Positions 24,229 to 31,463 of a DNA stretch of 31,475 nt are shown in pieces. A program made the position numbers and the translations under genes. The notes beneath the pieces were generated by a model, which was given only the letters and a program-made list of their open reading frames with translations, made no database searches and had not been told where the DNA came from. Source of the DNA: CAYVCG01 sp964449985 (lineage in GTDB: Bacteria; Bacillota; Clostridia; Lachnospirales; WRAX01); contig CAYVCG010000019.1 of the NCBI GenBank assembly GCA_964449985.1, forward strand, positions 1-31,475, given 5' to 3'. Position 1 is the first letter of the stretch; every line of letters begins with the position of its first letter.

Positions 24229-24328
24229 CAATACGGACGCACAATGCGCGCCCCTACAGAAATTTGGTTTTACGCATTTGTAGGGGCGGCCTTTGGCCGT
24301 CCGTTTTAGTATTTGTCGTCATCGTGAA
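24229..24328. repeat. Palindromic repeat element, copy 2
   Basis: A 100-bp relative of 18589-18697, in the same orientation. The arms are at about 24233-24258 and 24280-24305, reading ACGGACGCACAATGCGC and GGCCTTTGGCC in their cores. Ends match copy 1 (CAATACGG and CATCGTGAA) but an internal stretch is 6-9 bp shorter. It sits inside the hisC-tyrA gap of an operon and is therefore transcribed. The 24-bp direct repeats that bracket copy 1 are absent here. Confidence 0.85.
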
Positions 24329-24332
24329 AACT

Positions 24333-25418
24333 TTATTTCAAAAGCTCTTTTAATACTTTAATAAATCCCTGCATCTGTTCCATTGTTCCAAACGAAACGC
24401 GAAGGAACGTATCCATGCCGAATGCACAACCCGGACGGATTATATAGCCTTTTTTCATTAATTCGATAAATAGTTTAGAGCTATCAAGCTTTGTGTCCAC
24501 CATAATAAAATTGGTTTGGGTCGGGATGTAGTAAAGTCCCATTTCCTCAAACTCTTTATATAAATATTCCTTAACAGCTTTATTTTTTTCAAATGTGGAT
24601 TTAACGAACGCTTGGTCATTAATAGCGGCAGTTGCAGCGACCTGCGCCGGTATCGGAACGTTAAATGGGTTTCTTATTTTTTCAAACAGGTTGATTATTT
24701 CAGGCTCGGCGATTCCAAAACCAACGCGCATGGAAGCAAGACCATAGCCTTTTGAAAACGTTTTTAACAGCATAATGTTTTTGTAAGTCTTCATGTGAGA
24801 AAGTGTATCCGGATAATCTTTAGCGTCCACATATTCAGCATAAGCCTCGTCCATAACTACGAGAACGTTTTCAGGAACTTTTTTAAGGAATTCAAGCTGT
24901 TCGTCATTCGTATGATATGAGCCTGTGGGGTTATTAGGATTTGCAACAAAAACTATTTTCGTTTTATCTGTTATTCTTTCAGCCAAAGCATTTAAATCAA
25001 AGCCATAGTCCTTCATAGGCGCATAAATCATAGTTCCGCCCATGGAGTTAACGGAAGCCGCATACTGAGAAAAAGTCGTTTCCGCGGTAACGCATTCGTC
25101 GCCGGGATTAATAAATACTTTGCCCAGCATTGAGATGATTTCATCTGTACCGCAACCGAAAATAAGTGATTTTTCATCCACATTATAAAATGCCGAAACA
25201 GCCTTTCTAAGGTCTGTGCAATAACCGTCTGGATAAAGCTCTGGGTTTTTAAGGCATTCGACAACTGCTTGTTTTGATTGCTCGGAACAGCCATAAGGGT
25301 TTTCGTTGGAAGCGATTTTAACAACATCAGTAAGATTATATTCCCTTTTAACGTCGTCAATAGGCTTGCCGGGAACATATGGGGTTAACTGGCTAATTTC
25401 TTTTCTATAATTTATCAT
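24333..25418 (-). CDS. hisC: Histidinol-phosphate / aromatic aminotransferase
   Basis: This PLP class I/II aminotransferase converts imidazole-acetol phosphate to histidinol phosphate, and in Bacillus the homologue also makes aromatic amino acids. The start is ATG 25418 (361 residues), 9 nt after GGAG; an upstream TTG gives a non-family extension. Motifs are NENPYG (40s), the PNNPTG loop, DEAYAEY, the PLP lysine K223 in TFSKGYGLASMRVGF and the substrate arginine near the C-terminus (FLRVSFG). Its place as first gene of hisC-tyrA-aroA suggests an aromatic transaminase job as well as histidine synthesis. Its promoter is at 25462-25490. Confidence 0.92.
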   Translation of the reverse strand: MINYRKEISQLTPYVPGKPIDDVKREYNLTDVVKIASNENPYGCSEQSKQAVVECLKNPELYPDGYCTDLRKAVSAFYNVDEKSLIFGCGTDEIISMLGKVFINPGDECVTAETTFSQYAASVNSMGGTMIYAPMKDYGFDLNALAERITDKTKIVFVANPNNPTGSYHTNDEQLEFLKKVPENVLVVMDEAYAEYVDAKDYPDTLSHMKTYKNIMLLKTFSKGYGLASMRVGFGIAEPEIINLFEKIRNPFNVPIPAQVAATAAINDQAFVKSTFEKNKAVKEYLYKEFEEMGLYYIPTQTNFIMVDTKLDSSKLFIELMKKGYIIRPGCAFGMDTFLRVSFGTMEQMQGFIKVLKELLK

Positions 25419-25461
25419 TATTTTCATCTCCAAATAATATGTTTATTAACGATTATTGTAT

Positions 25462-25490
25462 ATTGTACAATTAATGACTTTTAAGGTCAA
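25462..25490 (-). promoter_or_regulatory. Promoter of the hisC-tyrA-aroA operon
   Basis: On the minus strand TTGACC (25490-25485), 17-bp spacer, TACAAT (25467-25462). The leader is about 45 nt and holds no leader peptide or T-box that I can see. Confidence 0.7.
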
Positions 25491-25758
25491 TAGTTAACAA
25501 TAAAAAACTTTAAAACTTTAAAGGGGATGTTGCACAAAGCACAAGATGTCGTTTTGTGCAGTATTATAAAGAATATAAAGTTGACAAAATACTAAAAGGG
25601 TATTAAGCTAAAGTGTAGAATTGTTATAAACATAGTTAGCATTAGCATTAATTATATATGCAAAATCTGTATAGCAAGTGTTGCATAGCTTAAAGTATAT
25701 ATTAGTTTTGCTTGAAATATAGGATTTTTGCTTAATAAAGAGGAGGTAAAGTATAAGT
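25491..25758. other. Intergenic region before the EF-G-like gene
   Basis: hisC and the EF-G-like gene are 340 bp apart; the hisC-proximal 70 bp hold its promoter. The remainder has a palindrome, TGCACAAA (25531-25538) / TTTGTGCA (25553-25560), preceded by a repeat of the GCACAA unit so that two alternative stems are possible. A TTGACA at 25581-25586 could be a -35 for the plus strand, but no good -10 follows at 16-18 bp. The ribosome site AGGAGG at 25741-25746 is 12 nt from the ATG, rather far. I see no coding sequence or known riboswitch in it. Confidence 0.5.
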
Positions 25759-27843
25759 ATGAAGGTTTATTCGTCAAACGAGGTAAGAAACGTAGTCGTG
25801 CTGGGTCATAGTGGTTGCGGCAAAACAACCATTATTGAAGCAGCGCTTAATGTTGCAGGGCTTACTACAAGGCTTGGTAAAGTCGATGAAGGCAACACCG
25901 TGAGCGACTATGACCCGGAAGAGATAAGAAGAAAGGTTTCTATCAGTGCATCTGTTATCCCTATCGAATGGAAAAACTCAAAGATAAACTTTATCGATGT
26001 GCCCGGTTATTTTGACTTTGTTGGAGAAGTAAAGCAGGCTCTTAGAGTCGCTGATATGGCTTTGATAGTTGTTTCCGCAAAATCCGGCATAGAGGTTGGA
26101 ACCGAAAAAGCATGGGAATATGCTTCGGAACTGAACCTCCCAAGAATGATTTTTGTTAATGGCATGGATGATGATAATGCCGATATGGACAAGGTTGTTG
26201 AATCTTTGAAAGAAAAATTCGGCAAGAGCATTGCTCCGTTGCAAGTTCCTTTTAAAGAAAACGGCAAGTTTGCCGGATTTGTTAATGCAATCAAAAAAGA
26301 GGGTAGAAAGTTTGTTTCCGGCCGTACGGAGGATTGCCCGGTTCCTGCTGGCATGGAGGGCGAGGTTGATACCATGCATTCCATGATAGAGGAAGCTGTT
26401 GCTGAAACTGATGACGATCTTATGGAGAAATTTTTCAGCGAAGAGCCATTCACAATTGAGGAAATACAGCACGGTGTTAGAAAAGGTATTGCAGAATGTA
26501 TAGTTACCCCTGTTCTTTGCGGCTCAGCTGTTAATAATATCGGTGTAAGAGTGCTTATGAACTCTATTGATACGTTCCTTCCGCCAGCGGGCGAGCTTTG
26601 CAAAACTATGAAAGCAACCAACGCAAAGACTGATGAAGAGATTGAGATAAAATGTGAAGAAAGCGCTCCGGTTTCCGCTTTTGTTTTTAAAACAATTGCA
26701 GACCCATATGTTGGAAGACTGAGCTTGTTTAGGGTGTGTTCTGGTGTTGTTAAGAAGGATATGCCTTTGTATAACACAAAGAAAGATTTTATGGAAAAGG
26801 TCTCTAGAGTTTATGTTATGCGAGGTAAAGAACAGATAGAGGTTGACGAAATCCGTGCAGGTGATATAGGAGCTATAGCAAAGCTTTCAAACACTGCGAC
26901 TCAGGATACGTTATGTGCGAAAGAAAACCCGATTATTTTAGCGGATATAAATTTTCCACCGGCTCTCTATTCTATGGCTGTTGTTCCTAAGGGTAAAGGC
27001 GATGAGGATAAAATATCCCAAGCTTTTTCAAAGCTTCTTGAGGAAGACAAAACGCTTAAATTCACGATTGATAAAGAAACGAAGGAATCCGTCGTATATG
27101 GTATCGGCGATTCGCATTTGGATGTGTTGGTTAATAAGCTTAAAAACAGATATAAATTGGAGGTTGACTTGGTAACGCCCACAGTGCCTTATCGTGAGAT
27201 GCTTAAATCAAAGATTAAGGTGCAAGGTAAACATAAGAAACAATCAGGCGGCCATGGCCAATACGGCGATGTTTGGATAGAGTTTGAACCAGCTGGGGAC
27301 AATTCTATTTCATACATATTTGAAGAAAAGATATTCGGTGGCGCCGTTCCTAGGGGATACTTCCCTGCGGTTGAAAAAGGTATTCAGGAATGCGTTAAAG
27401 CAGGCCCGATTGCAGGTTATCCCGTTGTCGGCATAAAAGCAACGCTTGTTGATGGTTCCTATCATGACGTTGACTCGTCCGAAATGGCATTCAAACTTGC
27501 GACAAGCATAGCATTTAAAGAAGCGTTTAACAAAGGAAAAAGTGCTATCTTAGAGCCTATTGCGAAAGTTGATGTCACTGTGCCGGATGATTATACAGGC
27601 GATATTATGGGTGATATGAACAAACGCCGCGGAAGAATCCTCGGTATGAACAAGAGTGGAAATAAACAGGTTATATCCGCAGAAGTACCTTTGGCGGAAA
27701 TGTTTAAATACGCTATTGACCTTCGTTCTATGACTCAAGGCAGGGGCGAATTCATTATGGAGTTTGACCGCTATGAGGAAGCAACGCCGGAGGTTCAGCA
27801 AAAGGTTATTAATGACAGGAAGAAAGAAATGGAAAGTAAATAA
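25759..27843 (+). CDS. EF-G-like translational GTPase (paralogue with altered G motifs)
   Basis: This protein has the EF-G/ribosomal-protection layout and 694 residues: G domain (1-about 280), domain II (about 300-390), and domains III-V (including GGHGQYGDVWIEF and RGRILGMN). The G motifs differ from true EF-G: G1 is GHSGCGKTT (16-24) instead of AHxDxGKTT; the switch I site has RKVSI where EF-G has RGITI; G3 is DVPGY (80-84) with Tyr instead of the catalytic His; G4 is NGMD, not NKxD. Such FusA2-like EF-Gs are widespread in Clostridia; their job is not well known and could be recycling, translocation under stress, or another ribosome task. Tetracycline protection (TetM-like) is not indicated. 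Not the main fusA. Confidence 0.9.
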   Translation: MKVYSSNEVRNVVVLGHSGCGKTTIIEAALNVAGLTTRLGKVDEGNTVSDYDPEEIRRKVSISASVIPIEWKNSKINFIDVPGYFDFVGEVKQALRVADMALIVVSAKSGIEVGTEKAWEYASELNLPRMIFVNGMDDDNADMDKVVESLKEKFGKSIAPLQVPFKENGKFAGFVNAIKKEGRKFVSGRTEDCPVPAGMEGEVDTMHSMIEEAVAETDDDLMEKFFSEEPFTIEEIQHGVRKGIAECIVTPVLCGSAVNNIGVRVLMNSIDTFLPPAGELCKTMKATNAKTDEEIEIKCEESAPVSAFVFKTIADPYVGRLSLFRVCSGVVKKDMPLYNTKKDFMEKVSRVYVMRGKEQIEVDEIRAGDIGAIAKLSNTATQDTLCAKENPIILADINFPPALYSMAVVPKGKGDEDKISQAFSKLLEEDKTLKFTIDKETKESVVYGIGDSHLDVLVNKLKNRYKLEVDLVTPTVPYREMLKSKIKVQGKHKKQSGGHGQYGDVWIEFEPAGDNSISYIFEEKIFGGAVPRGYFPAVEKGIQECVKAGPIAGYPVVGIKATLVDGSYHDVDSSEMAFKLATSIAFKEAFNKGKSAILEPIAKVDVTVPDDYTGDIMGDMNKRRGRILGMNKSGNKQVISAEVPLAEMFKYAIDLRSMTQGRGEFIMEFDRYEEATPEVQQKVINDRKKEMESK

Positions 27844-27853
27844 CTTAAATAGC

Positions 27854-27885
27854 AAAACAGTCGTCTTTAGTGGCGGCTGTTTTTT
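27854..27885 (+). terminator. Terminator of the EF-G-like gene
   Basis: AAAACAGTCGTC, loop TTTAGT, GGCGGCTGTTTTTT then ATTTT: a 9-bp or longer stem with G-T wobble pairs and a T-run, just after the stop. Confidence 0.85.
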
Positions 27886-27905
27886 ATTTTCGAAGGAAAA
27901 CGGAC

Positions 27906-27938
27906 TTGTTTAAGTGAATATACATTTTACAAATGTAT
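27906..27938 (+). promoter_or_regulatory. Possible promoter/operator before the 55-residue gene
   Basis: A perfect inverted repeat ATACATTT-TAC-AAATGTAT (27920-27938) lies directly before the ribosome site GGCGGGA of the small gene. A -35-like TTGTTT (27906-27911) and a -10-like TACAAA (27928-27933, 16-bp spacing) overlap it. A repressor site is possible; the promoter match is modest. Confidence 0.4.
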
Positions 27939-27952
27939 TAAGGCGGGATTTT

Positions 27953-28120
27953 ATGAGCGAAGAAACCATAAAAAAATATGTATTGCAAATAAATAAAAAA
28001 GGTGAGATTTTAAAAACAATTGACCTACAGATGCTAGACCCCGACGAACGAAGAAAGCTTTTAGAGGCTGTATTTGCCGGAGGAATGCGAAGAATTGGAT
28101 ATAAAAAGAAAAGTATTTGA
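27953..28120 (+). CDS. Small protein of unknown function, beside the recombinase
   Basis: Fifty-five residues, MSEETIKKYVLQINKKGEI..., basic at the C-terminus (RRIGYKKKSI). The ATG at 27953 is behind GGCGGGA; an open frame continues upstream but without a better start. It has no recognised domain. The charged, helical middle (LDPDERRKLLEAVFAGGM) might allow it to bind DNA or a partner. It lies between the EF-G terminator and the recombinase gene, with its own palindrome and a hairpin at the end, so it could be a recombinase accessory factor, but this is guesswork from position. Confidence 0.6.
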   Translation: MSEETIKKYVLQINKKGEILKTIDLQMLDPDERRKLLEAVFAGGMRRIGYKKKSI

Positions 28121-28125
28121 TTATC

Positions 28126-28151
28126 TAAACGCTATATTAATTTAGCGTTTA
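28126..28151 (+). terminator. Perfect hairpin after the 55-residue gene
   Basis: TAAACGCTA (28126-28134) / TAGCGTTTA (28143-28151) with 8-nt loop. A T-run is missing (ACTTGTATTG follows), so it may be a weak terminator or a recombinase-related site. It lies just ahead of the recombinase promoter. Confidence 0.45.
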
Positions 28152-28152
28152 C

Positions 28153-28181
28153 TTGTATTGCAAATTATATTATGATAGAAT
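28153..28181 (+). promoter_or_regulatory. Promoter of the serine recombinase gene
   Basis: TTGTAT (28153-28158), 17-bp spacer, TAGAAT (28176-28181), followed by a short leader with GGAGG before ATG 28215. Confidence 0.65.
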
Positions 28182-28214
28182 GGCTTTATAAATTTGGCAT
28201 GTGCGGAGGTTTTT

Positions 28215-29690
28215 ATGCAAAACGCGGCCGTTTACATTAGGGTTTCTACCGATGATCAAACGGAGTTTTCTCCCGACGCACAAATGAGAGCAATAATTCA
28301 ATATGCTGAAAAAAATAGTATGAAAATTAAAGAGGAATTTATTTTTAAAGATGAGGGTATATCGGGGAGACGCGCGGATAAACGCCCCGGTTTTCAACAG
28401 ATGGTAGGCATGGCAAAGCTCAAGCCGAAACCATTTGACGTTATTTTGGTTCATAAATTTGATAGGTTTGCAAGATCAAGGGAGGATAGTATTGTCTATA
28501 AATCTCTTTTGAGGAAAGAATGTGATATAAGGGTCATAAGCATAACCGAACAGCTTGAGGATGATAAGTTTTCCGTTATTTTGGAGGCTATGCTGGAGGC
28601 CATGGCGGAATACTACAGTCTAAACCTATCGGATGAGGTTAAAAAGGGTATGACAGAAAAAGCGTTTCGAGGGGAGTTGCAAACCCCGGCTCCTTTTGGT
28701 TATAGGATGATAAACGGATTGCTTACGCCCGATGGTGAGGAAGCAGAAGCCGTAAGAAGCATTTTTAGCAGATATGTTTATAATAACGATAGTCTGAGGT
28801 CAATTGCAAGTAGTATTAATGTTATGGGTTTTAAAACGAAACGCGGTAACCCGTTTGATTCGCGCCTTATAGAGTATATAATTTACAACCCGGTTTATAT
28901 AGGCAAAATACGCTGGACTCCGACTGGAGCTGCTGTCAGCAGACGCGATTTTAATAACCCTGATACGATAATTGTTGACGGAAAGCATGATGGCATCGTT
29001 GATGAAAAGCTTTGGCAGGAAGCCAATCTTCTTATAAGAGCGCGGCAGAAAAGACTGATACCCCATTGCAATCGTGATGCAGGGATAACCACTCATTGGT
29101 TAAGAGGTCTTATTAAATGCAGTGCCTGCGGAACGACTTTGTCGTTTGGAAAGGGCAGCTCAGGCCGGAAAAGTGCGTTCAGATGCAGTAAGTATCTATC
29201 GGGCGGTTGCATTGAGCCCCAAAGGATTACCGTCGAAAAGCTGGAGAAAACCGTGCTTGGATGCATCGCTGATGATAGCTTGGAGCTTGGCTCATATATT
29301 TTTGAAAAACAACTTGAACCAGATAATGCATCAGAGCTGGAAAAAGAACACTGTATGAAACAACTTTCTAAATACAAGCTACAGCTTGCAAAAGCAAAAG
29401 AACTAGTTTTATCCGGCATAGACACGGCGGAGGAATATGTTGAAAACAAGATAGCCGTTAATGAAAAGATAGGCTTGATAAACAAGAGGTTGGAAGAGCT
29501 GCAAACAGTTGACGAATGCTTGGCAAATCAACATGCTATAACAGGCATTTATGATATTTTGTCTTCGGATGAAAGCCTAACCGAAAAAAATAAAGCTATA
29601 TCAGCCATTATCAACCACATAGTGTATAGCAAGAAACACAATACCTTTGATATATATTATTATTTTATAGATGATGAAGGGTCTGTTTGA
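28215..29690 (+). CDS. Large serine site-specific recombinase
   Basis: These enzymes integrate, excise or invert DNA through a serine-DNA link. The start is ATG 28215 (491 residues) behind GGAGG. The resolvase domain is about 1-145: catalytic S11 in YIRVSTDDQ, an arginine-rich active-site region (HKFDRFARSRED), and the long E-helix. A recombinase DNA-binding domain (about 155-280) and a zinc ribbon follow, with C302, C305, C324 and C332. A coiled coil runs from about 350 to 445. All parts are present, so it should be active. Only 55-residue and truncated genes adjoin it; no capsid, portal, or conjugation genes are seen, so it could be a solitary insertion element or an inversion/excision enzyme. 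Confidence 0.93.
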   Translation: MQNAAVYIRVSTDDQTEFSPDAQMRAIIQYAEKNSMKIKEEFIFKDEGISGRRADKRPGFQQMVGMAKLKPKPFDVILVHKFDRFARSREDSIVYKSLLRKECDIRVISITEQLEDDKFSVILEAMLEAMAEYYSLNLSDEVKKGMTEKAFRGELQTPAPFGYRMINGLLTPDGEEAEAVRSIFSRYVYNNDSLRSIASSINVMGFKTKRGNPFDSRLIEYIIYNPVYIGKIRWTPTGAAVSRRDFNNPDTIIVDGKHDGIVDEKLWQEANLLIRARQKRLIPHCNRDAGITTHWLRGLIKCSACGTTLSFGKGSSGRKSAFRCSKYLSGGCIEPQRITVEKLEKTVLGCIADDSLELGSYIFEKQLEPDNASELEKEHCMKQLSKYKLQLAKAKELVLSGIDTAEEYVENKIAVNEKIGLINKRLEELQTVDECLANQHAITGIYDILSSDESLTEKNKAISAIINHIVYSKKHNTFDIYYYFIDDEGSV

Positions 29691-29876
29691 TTTCCTTACG
29701 CCCATATGGTGTAGTAAGCAACAGTTTGGGTGTCTGCACGCATCATACACCTTAAATGTTATTATGCATTCTTCCCTAAGGCGCCTATGATCGTGGCATT
29801 CGTCCATAACTCCCTGAACCTGAGCGGGTTCATTGTGTTCGTGGTGTTTGTTGTTGTTGAATTCAAACGTTGGCAT
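29601..29876 (-). pseudogene. Truncated gene with strong start, possible DUF3794-like / spore-coat-type N-terminus
   Basis: The ATG at 29876 is preceded by GAAGGAGGATTTT, so it is a real start. About 52 residues look genuine (His- and Asn-rich: NNNKHHEHNE, then RRLREECIITFKVYDACRH). The ECIITFKVYDACR stretch resembles N-termini of clostridial DUF3794-type spore proteins (from memory). From residue 63 on the frame is antisense to the 3' end of the recombinase gene (stop at 29690), so the tail (KIIIYIKGIVFLAIHY) is junk-like. The normal protein would be longer. The gene appears cut at about 29690-29720. It could instead be a short natural protein; a homology search of the first 52 residues would decide. 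Confidence 0.5.
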
Positions 29877-29950
29877 AAAAATCCTCCTTCAAAAACCATT
29901 TTTTGAAATTGTTTTGTAATCTAATTTGAAACACAGTCCAAATTCGTAAT

Positions 29951-29982
29951 AAGCGTGCCGTTTTAGCGGTTTACGGCGGCTT
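29951..29982. other. Small imperfect hairpin before the truncated gene
   Basis: AAGC-GT-GCCG (29951-29960) and CGGC-G-GCTT (29974-29982) pair with a small internal loop. The region 29877-30101 otherwise contains no gene that I can support; TATAAT-like sequences near 30014 have no good -35. Confidence 0.35.
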
Positions 29983-30101
29983 CCAAACGAAACAGCTGGA
30001 TACATGCGCTTCATATAATATCATAATATGGGAAATAAGCTTTTTTGTGATTATATGCATAAATAAATTTAGCCTGAAAATTTGATACGGGGTGGATTGC
30101 A

Positions 30102-31463
30102 ATAGAAACCAAAGAATATAAAGTTAACATCGATTTGCCAGAGAACGTGAATTATATAATAAATAAGCTTTATGAGAAAGACTACGAGGCATATGCTGTC
30201 GGTGGTTGCGTAAGGGACAGTATTTTGGGTAAAAACCCCCAGGACTGGGATATCACTACATCAGCCTCCCCAGATATTGTTATGGAGATTTTTAAAAGCA
30301 GGGCAATACCAACCGGATTGAAGCACGGAACGGTTACTGTGCTTGTGGGTGATGAATCATTTGAAGTAACAACGTTTAGAATAGACGGCGAATATTTTGA
30401 CGGCAGGCGCCCGGAAACCGTCAGCTTTACCCAGGATATTAAAGAGGATTTAAGCCGCAGAGATTTTACGATAAATGCTATGGCATATAATGATAAAACC
30501 GGGCTTGTGGATTTTTTTGGTGGTCTTGAGGATTTGCAAAATAAGCTGATAAGATGCGTTGGAAATGCTCAGGAGAGATTTGATGAGGATTATTTAAGGA
30601 TGCTTCGTGCATACAGATTTTCGGCTGTTTTACAGTTTGAATTAGAAGCTTCTTTGGTTGAGTCATGTATGATGAATAAGAAAAAGCTTATTAGTATATC
30701 TGCCGAAAGGATACGGACGGAAATAGATAAGCTTTTAACCGGGGGGGATTGGCAATATATAAAGAGGTTTTTTGATGATTTCTCCGATGTGTTAATGCCG
30801 GAAGTTAATGCGCTTAAAGGCATAGGGCAGAATAATAAATACCACTATTTAGACGTATATGATCATACGTTTGAGGTGTTAAAAAATACTCCTCCTGCTG
30901 TTGATATGCGTTTGACGGCGCTATTTCACGATACAGGCAAGGCTCTGACCAAAACAACTGATGCTCTTGGTATAGATCATTTTCATGGGCACCAGAAAAA
31001 ATCTGCGGATATAGCTTTTGATATTATGAAAAGACTTAAATACGACAATAAAACAATAAATGATGTTGTTGCATTGGTTCGCACACATGATGACAGAATG
31101 AAGCCCGAAAAGAAAAATATACGAAAGCTAATTTGCAGGCTTGGGGTAGAAAAAGCATATAAAAATCTTCAAATACAGTATGCTGATATAATGGGCCAAA
31201 GTCGTTTTTCTCAGGAAGAAAATTTGCCAATTCTAAAGGAATGCTTCCGTCTGTTTGATGAAGTTGTCGTAAAAAATGAAGCGTGCTCAATAAAGCAGCT
31301 TGCTATAACGGGCATGGATATTATGAATGAATTTAATATTAGACCAGGTGAAAAGGTTGGGGAGATATTAAATAGCCTGCTGGAGGCTGTTTTGGATGAC
31401 CCAGAAATGAACACAAAAGAAGTATTAATAAAAACAGACAAGGTAGTCTATAAAAGTGAATAA
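30102..31463 (+). CDS. cca: CCA-adding enzyme (tRNA nucleotidyltransferase)
   Basis: The enzyme adds or repairs the 3' CCA of tRNAs. The class II nucleotidyltransferase head has GGCVRDSILG and the metal-binding DWD (aspartates in QDWDITT), then the NTP-selecting DLSRRDFTINAMA and RFDEDYLRMLRAYRF. A C-terminal HD domain carries YDHTFEVLKN and LFHDTGKAL. No ATG, GTG or CTG exists in frame between the stop at 30075 and residue 1 of the alignable region. GGGGTGG (30089-30095) sits 6 nt before an in-frame ATA at 30102, which I use as the start; the first ordinary start, TTG at 30135, has no ribosome site. It ends TAA 31461-31463. The chosen start is therefore uncertain. Confidence 0.9.
   Translation: METKEYKVNIDLPENVNYIINKLYEKDYEAYAVGGCVRDSILGKNPQDWDITTSASPDIVMEIFKSRAIPTGLKHGTVTVLVGDESFEVTTFRIDGEYFDGRRPETVSFTQDIKEDLSRRDFTINAMAYNDKTGLVDFFGGLEDLQNKLIRCVGNAQERFDEDYLRMLRAYRFSAVLQFELEASLVESCMMNKKKLISISAERIRTEIDKLLTGGDWQYIKRFFDDFSDVLMPEVNALKGIGQNNKYHYLDVYDHTFEVLKNTPPAVDMRLTALFHDTGKALTKTTDALGIDHFHGHQKKSADIAFDIMKRLKYDNKTINDVVALVRTHDDRMKPEKKNIRKLICRLGVEKAYKNLQIQYADIMGQSRFSQEENLPILKECFRLFDEVVVKNEACSIKQLAITGMDIMNEFNIRPGEKVGEILNSLLEAVLDDPEMNTKEVLIKTDKVVYKSE

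Noticed and set aside
24192..24242. N-terminal extension of TyrA into the repeat element
   Set aside because: The extra residues come from the repeat and lack family resemblance; ATG at 24191 begins directly with the NAD-binding strand.
25441..25758. T-box or other riboswitch before hisC or the EF-G-like gene
   Set aside because: No T-box core bases (AGGGTGG), no antiterminator, and no known aptamer pattern was found.
26007..26777. A 256-residue open frame on the minus strand
   Set aside because: It lies antisense to the EF-G-like gene. Its length follows from the codon use of the sense gene; it has no ribosome site and a Ser/Thr-rich, domain-free sequence.
29093..29485. A 130-residue open frame on the minus strand
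   Set aside because: It is antisense to the recombinase and has no ribosome site.
27953..29720. A prophage or conjugative element around the recombinase
   Set aside because: Only the recombinase, one small gene and a truncated gene are present; no structural, replication or transfer genes lie in the window, and core genes flank it closely.
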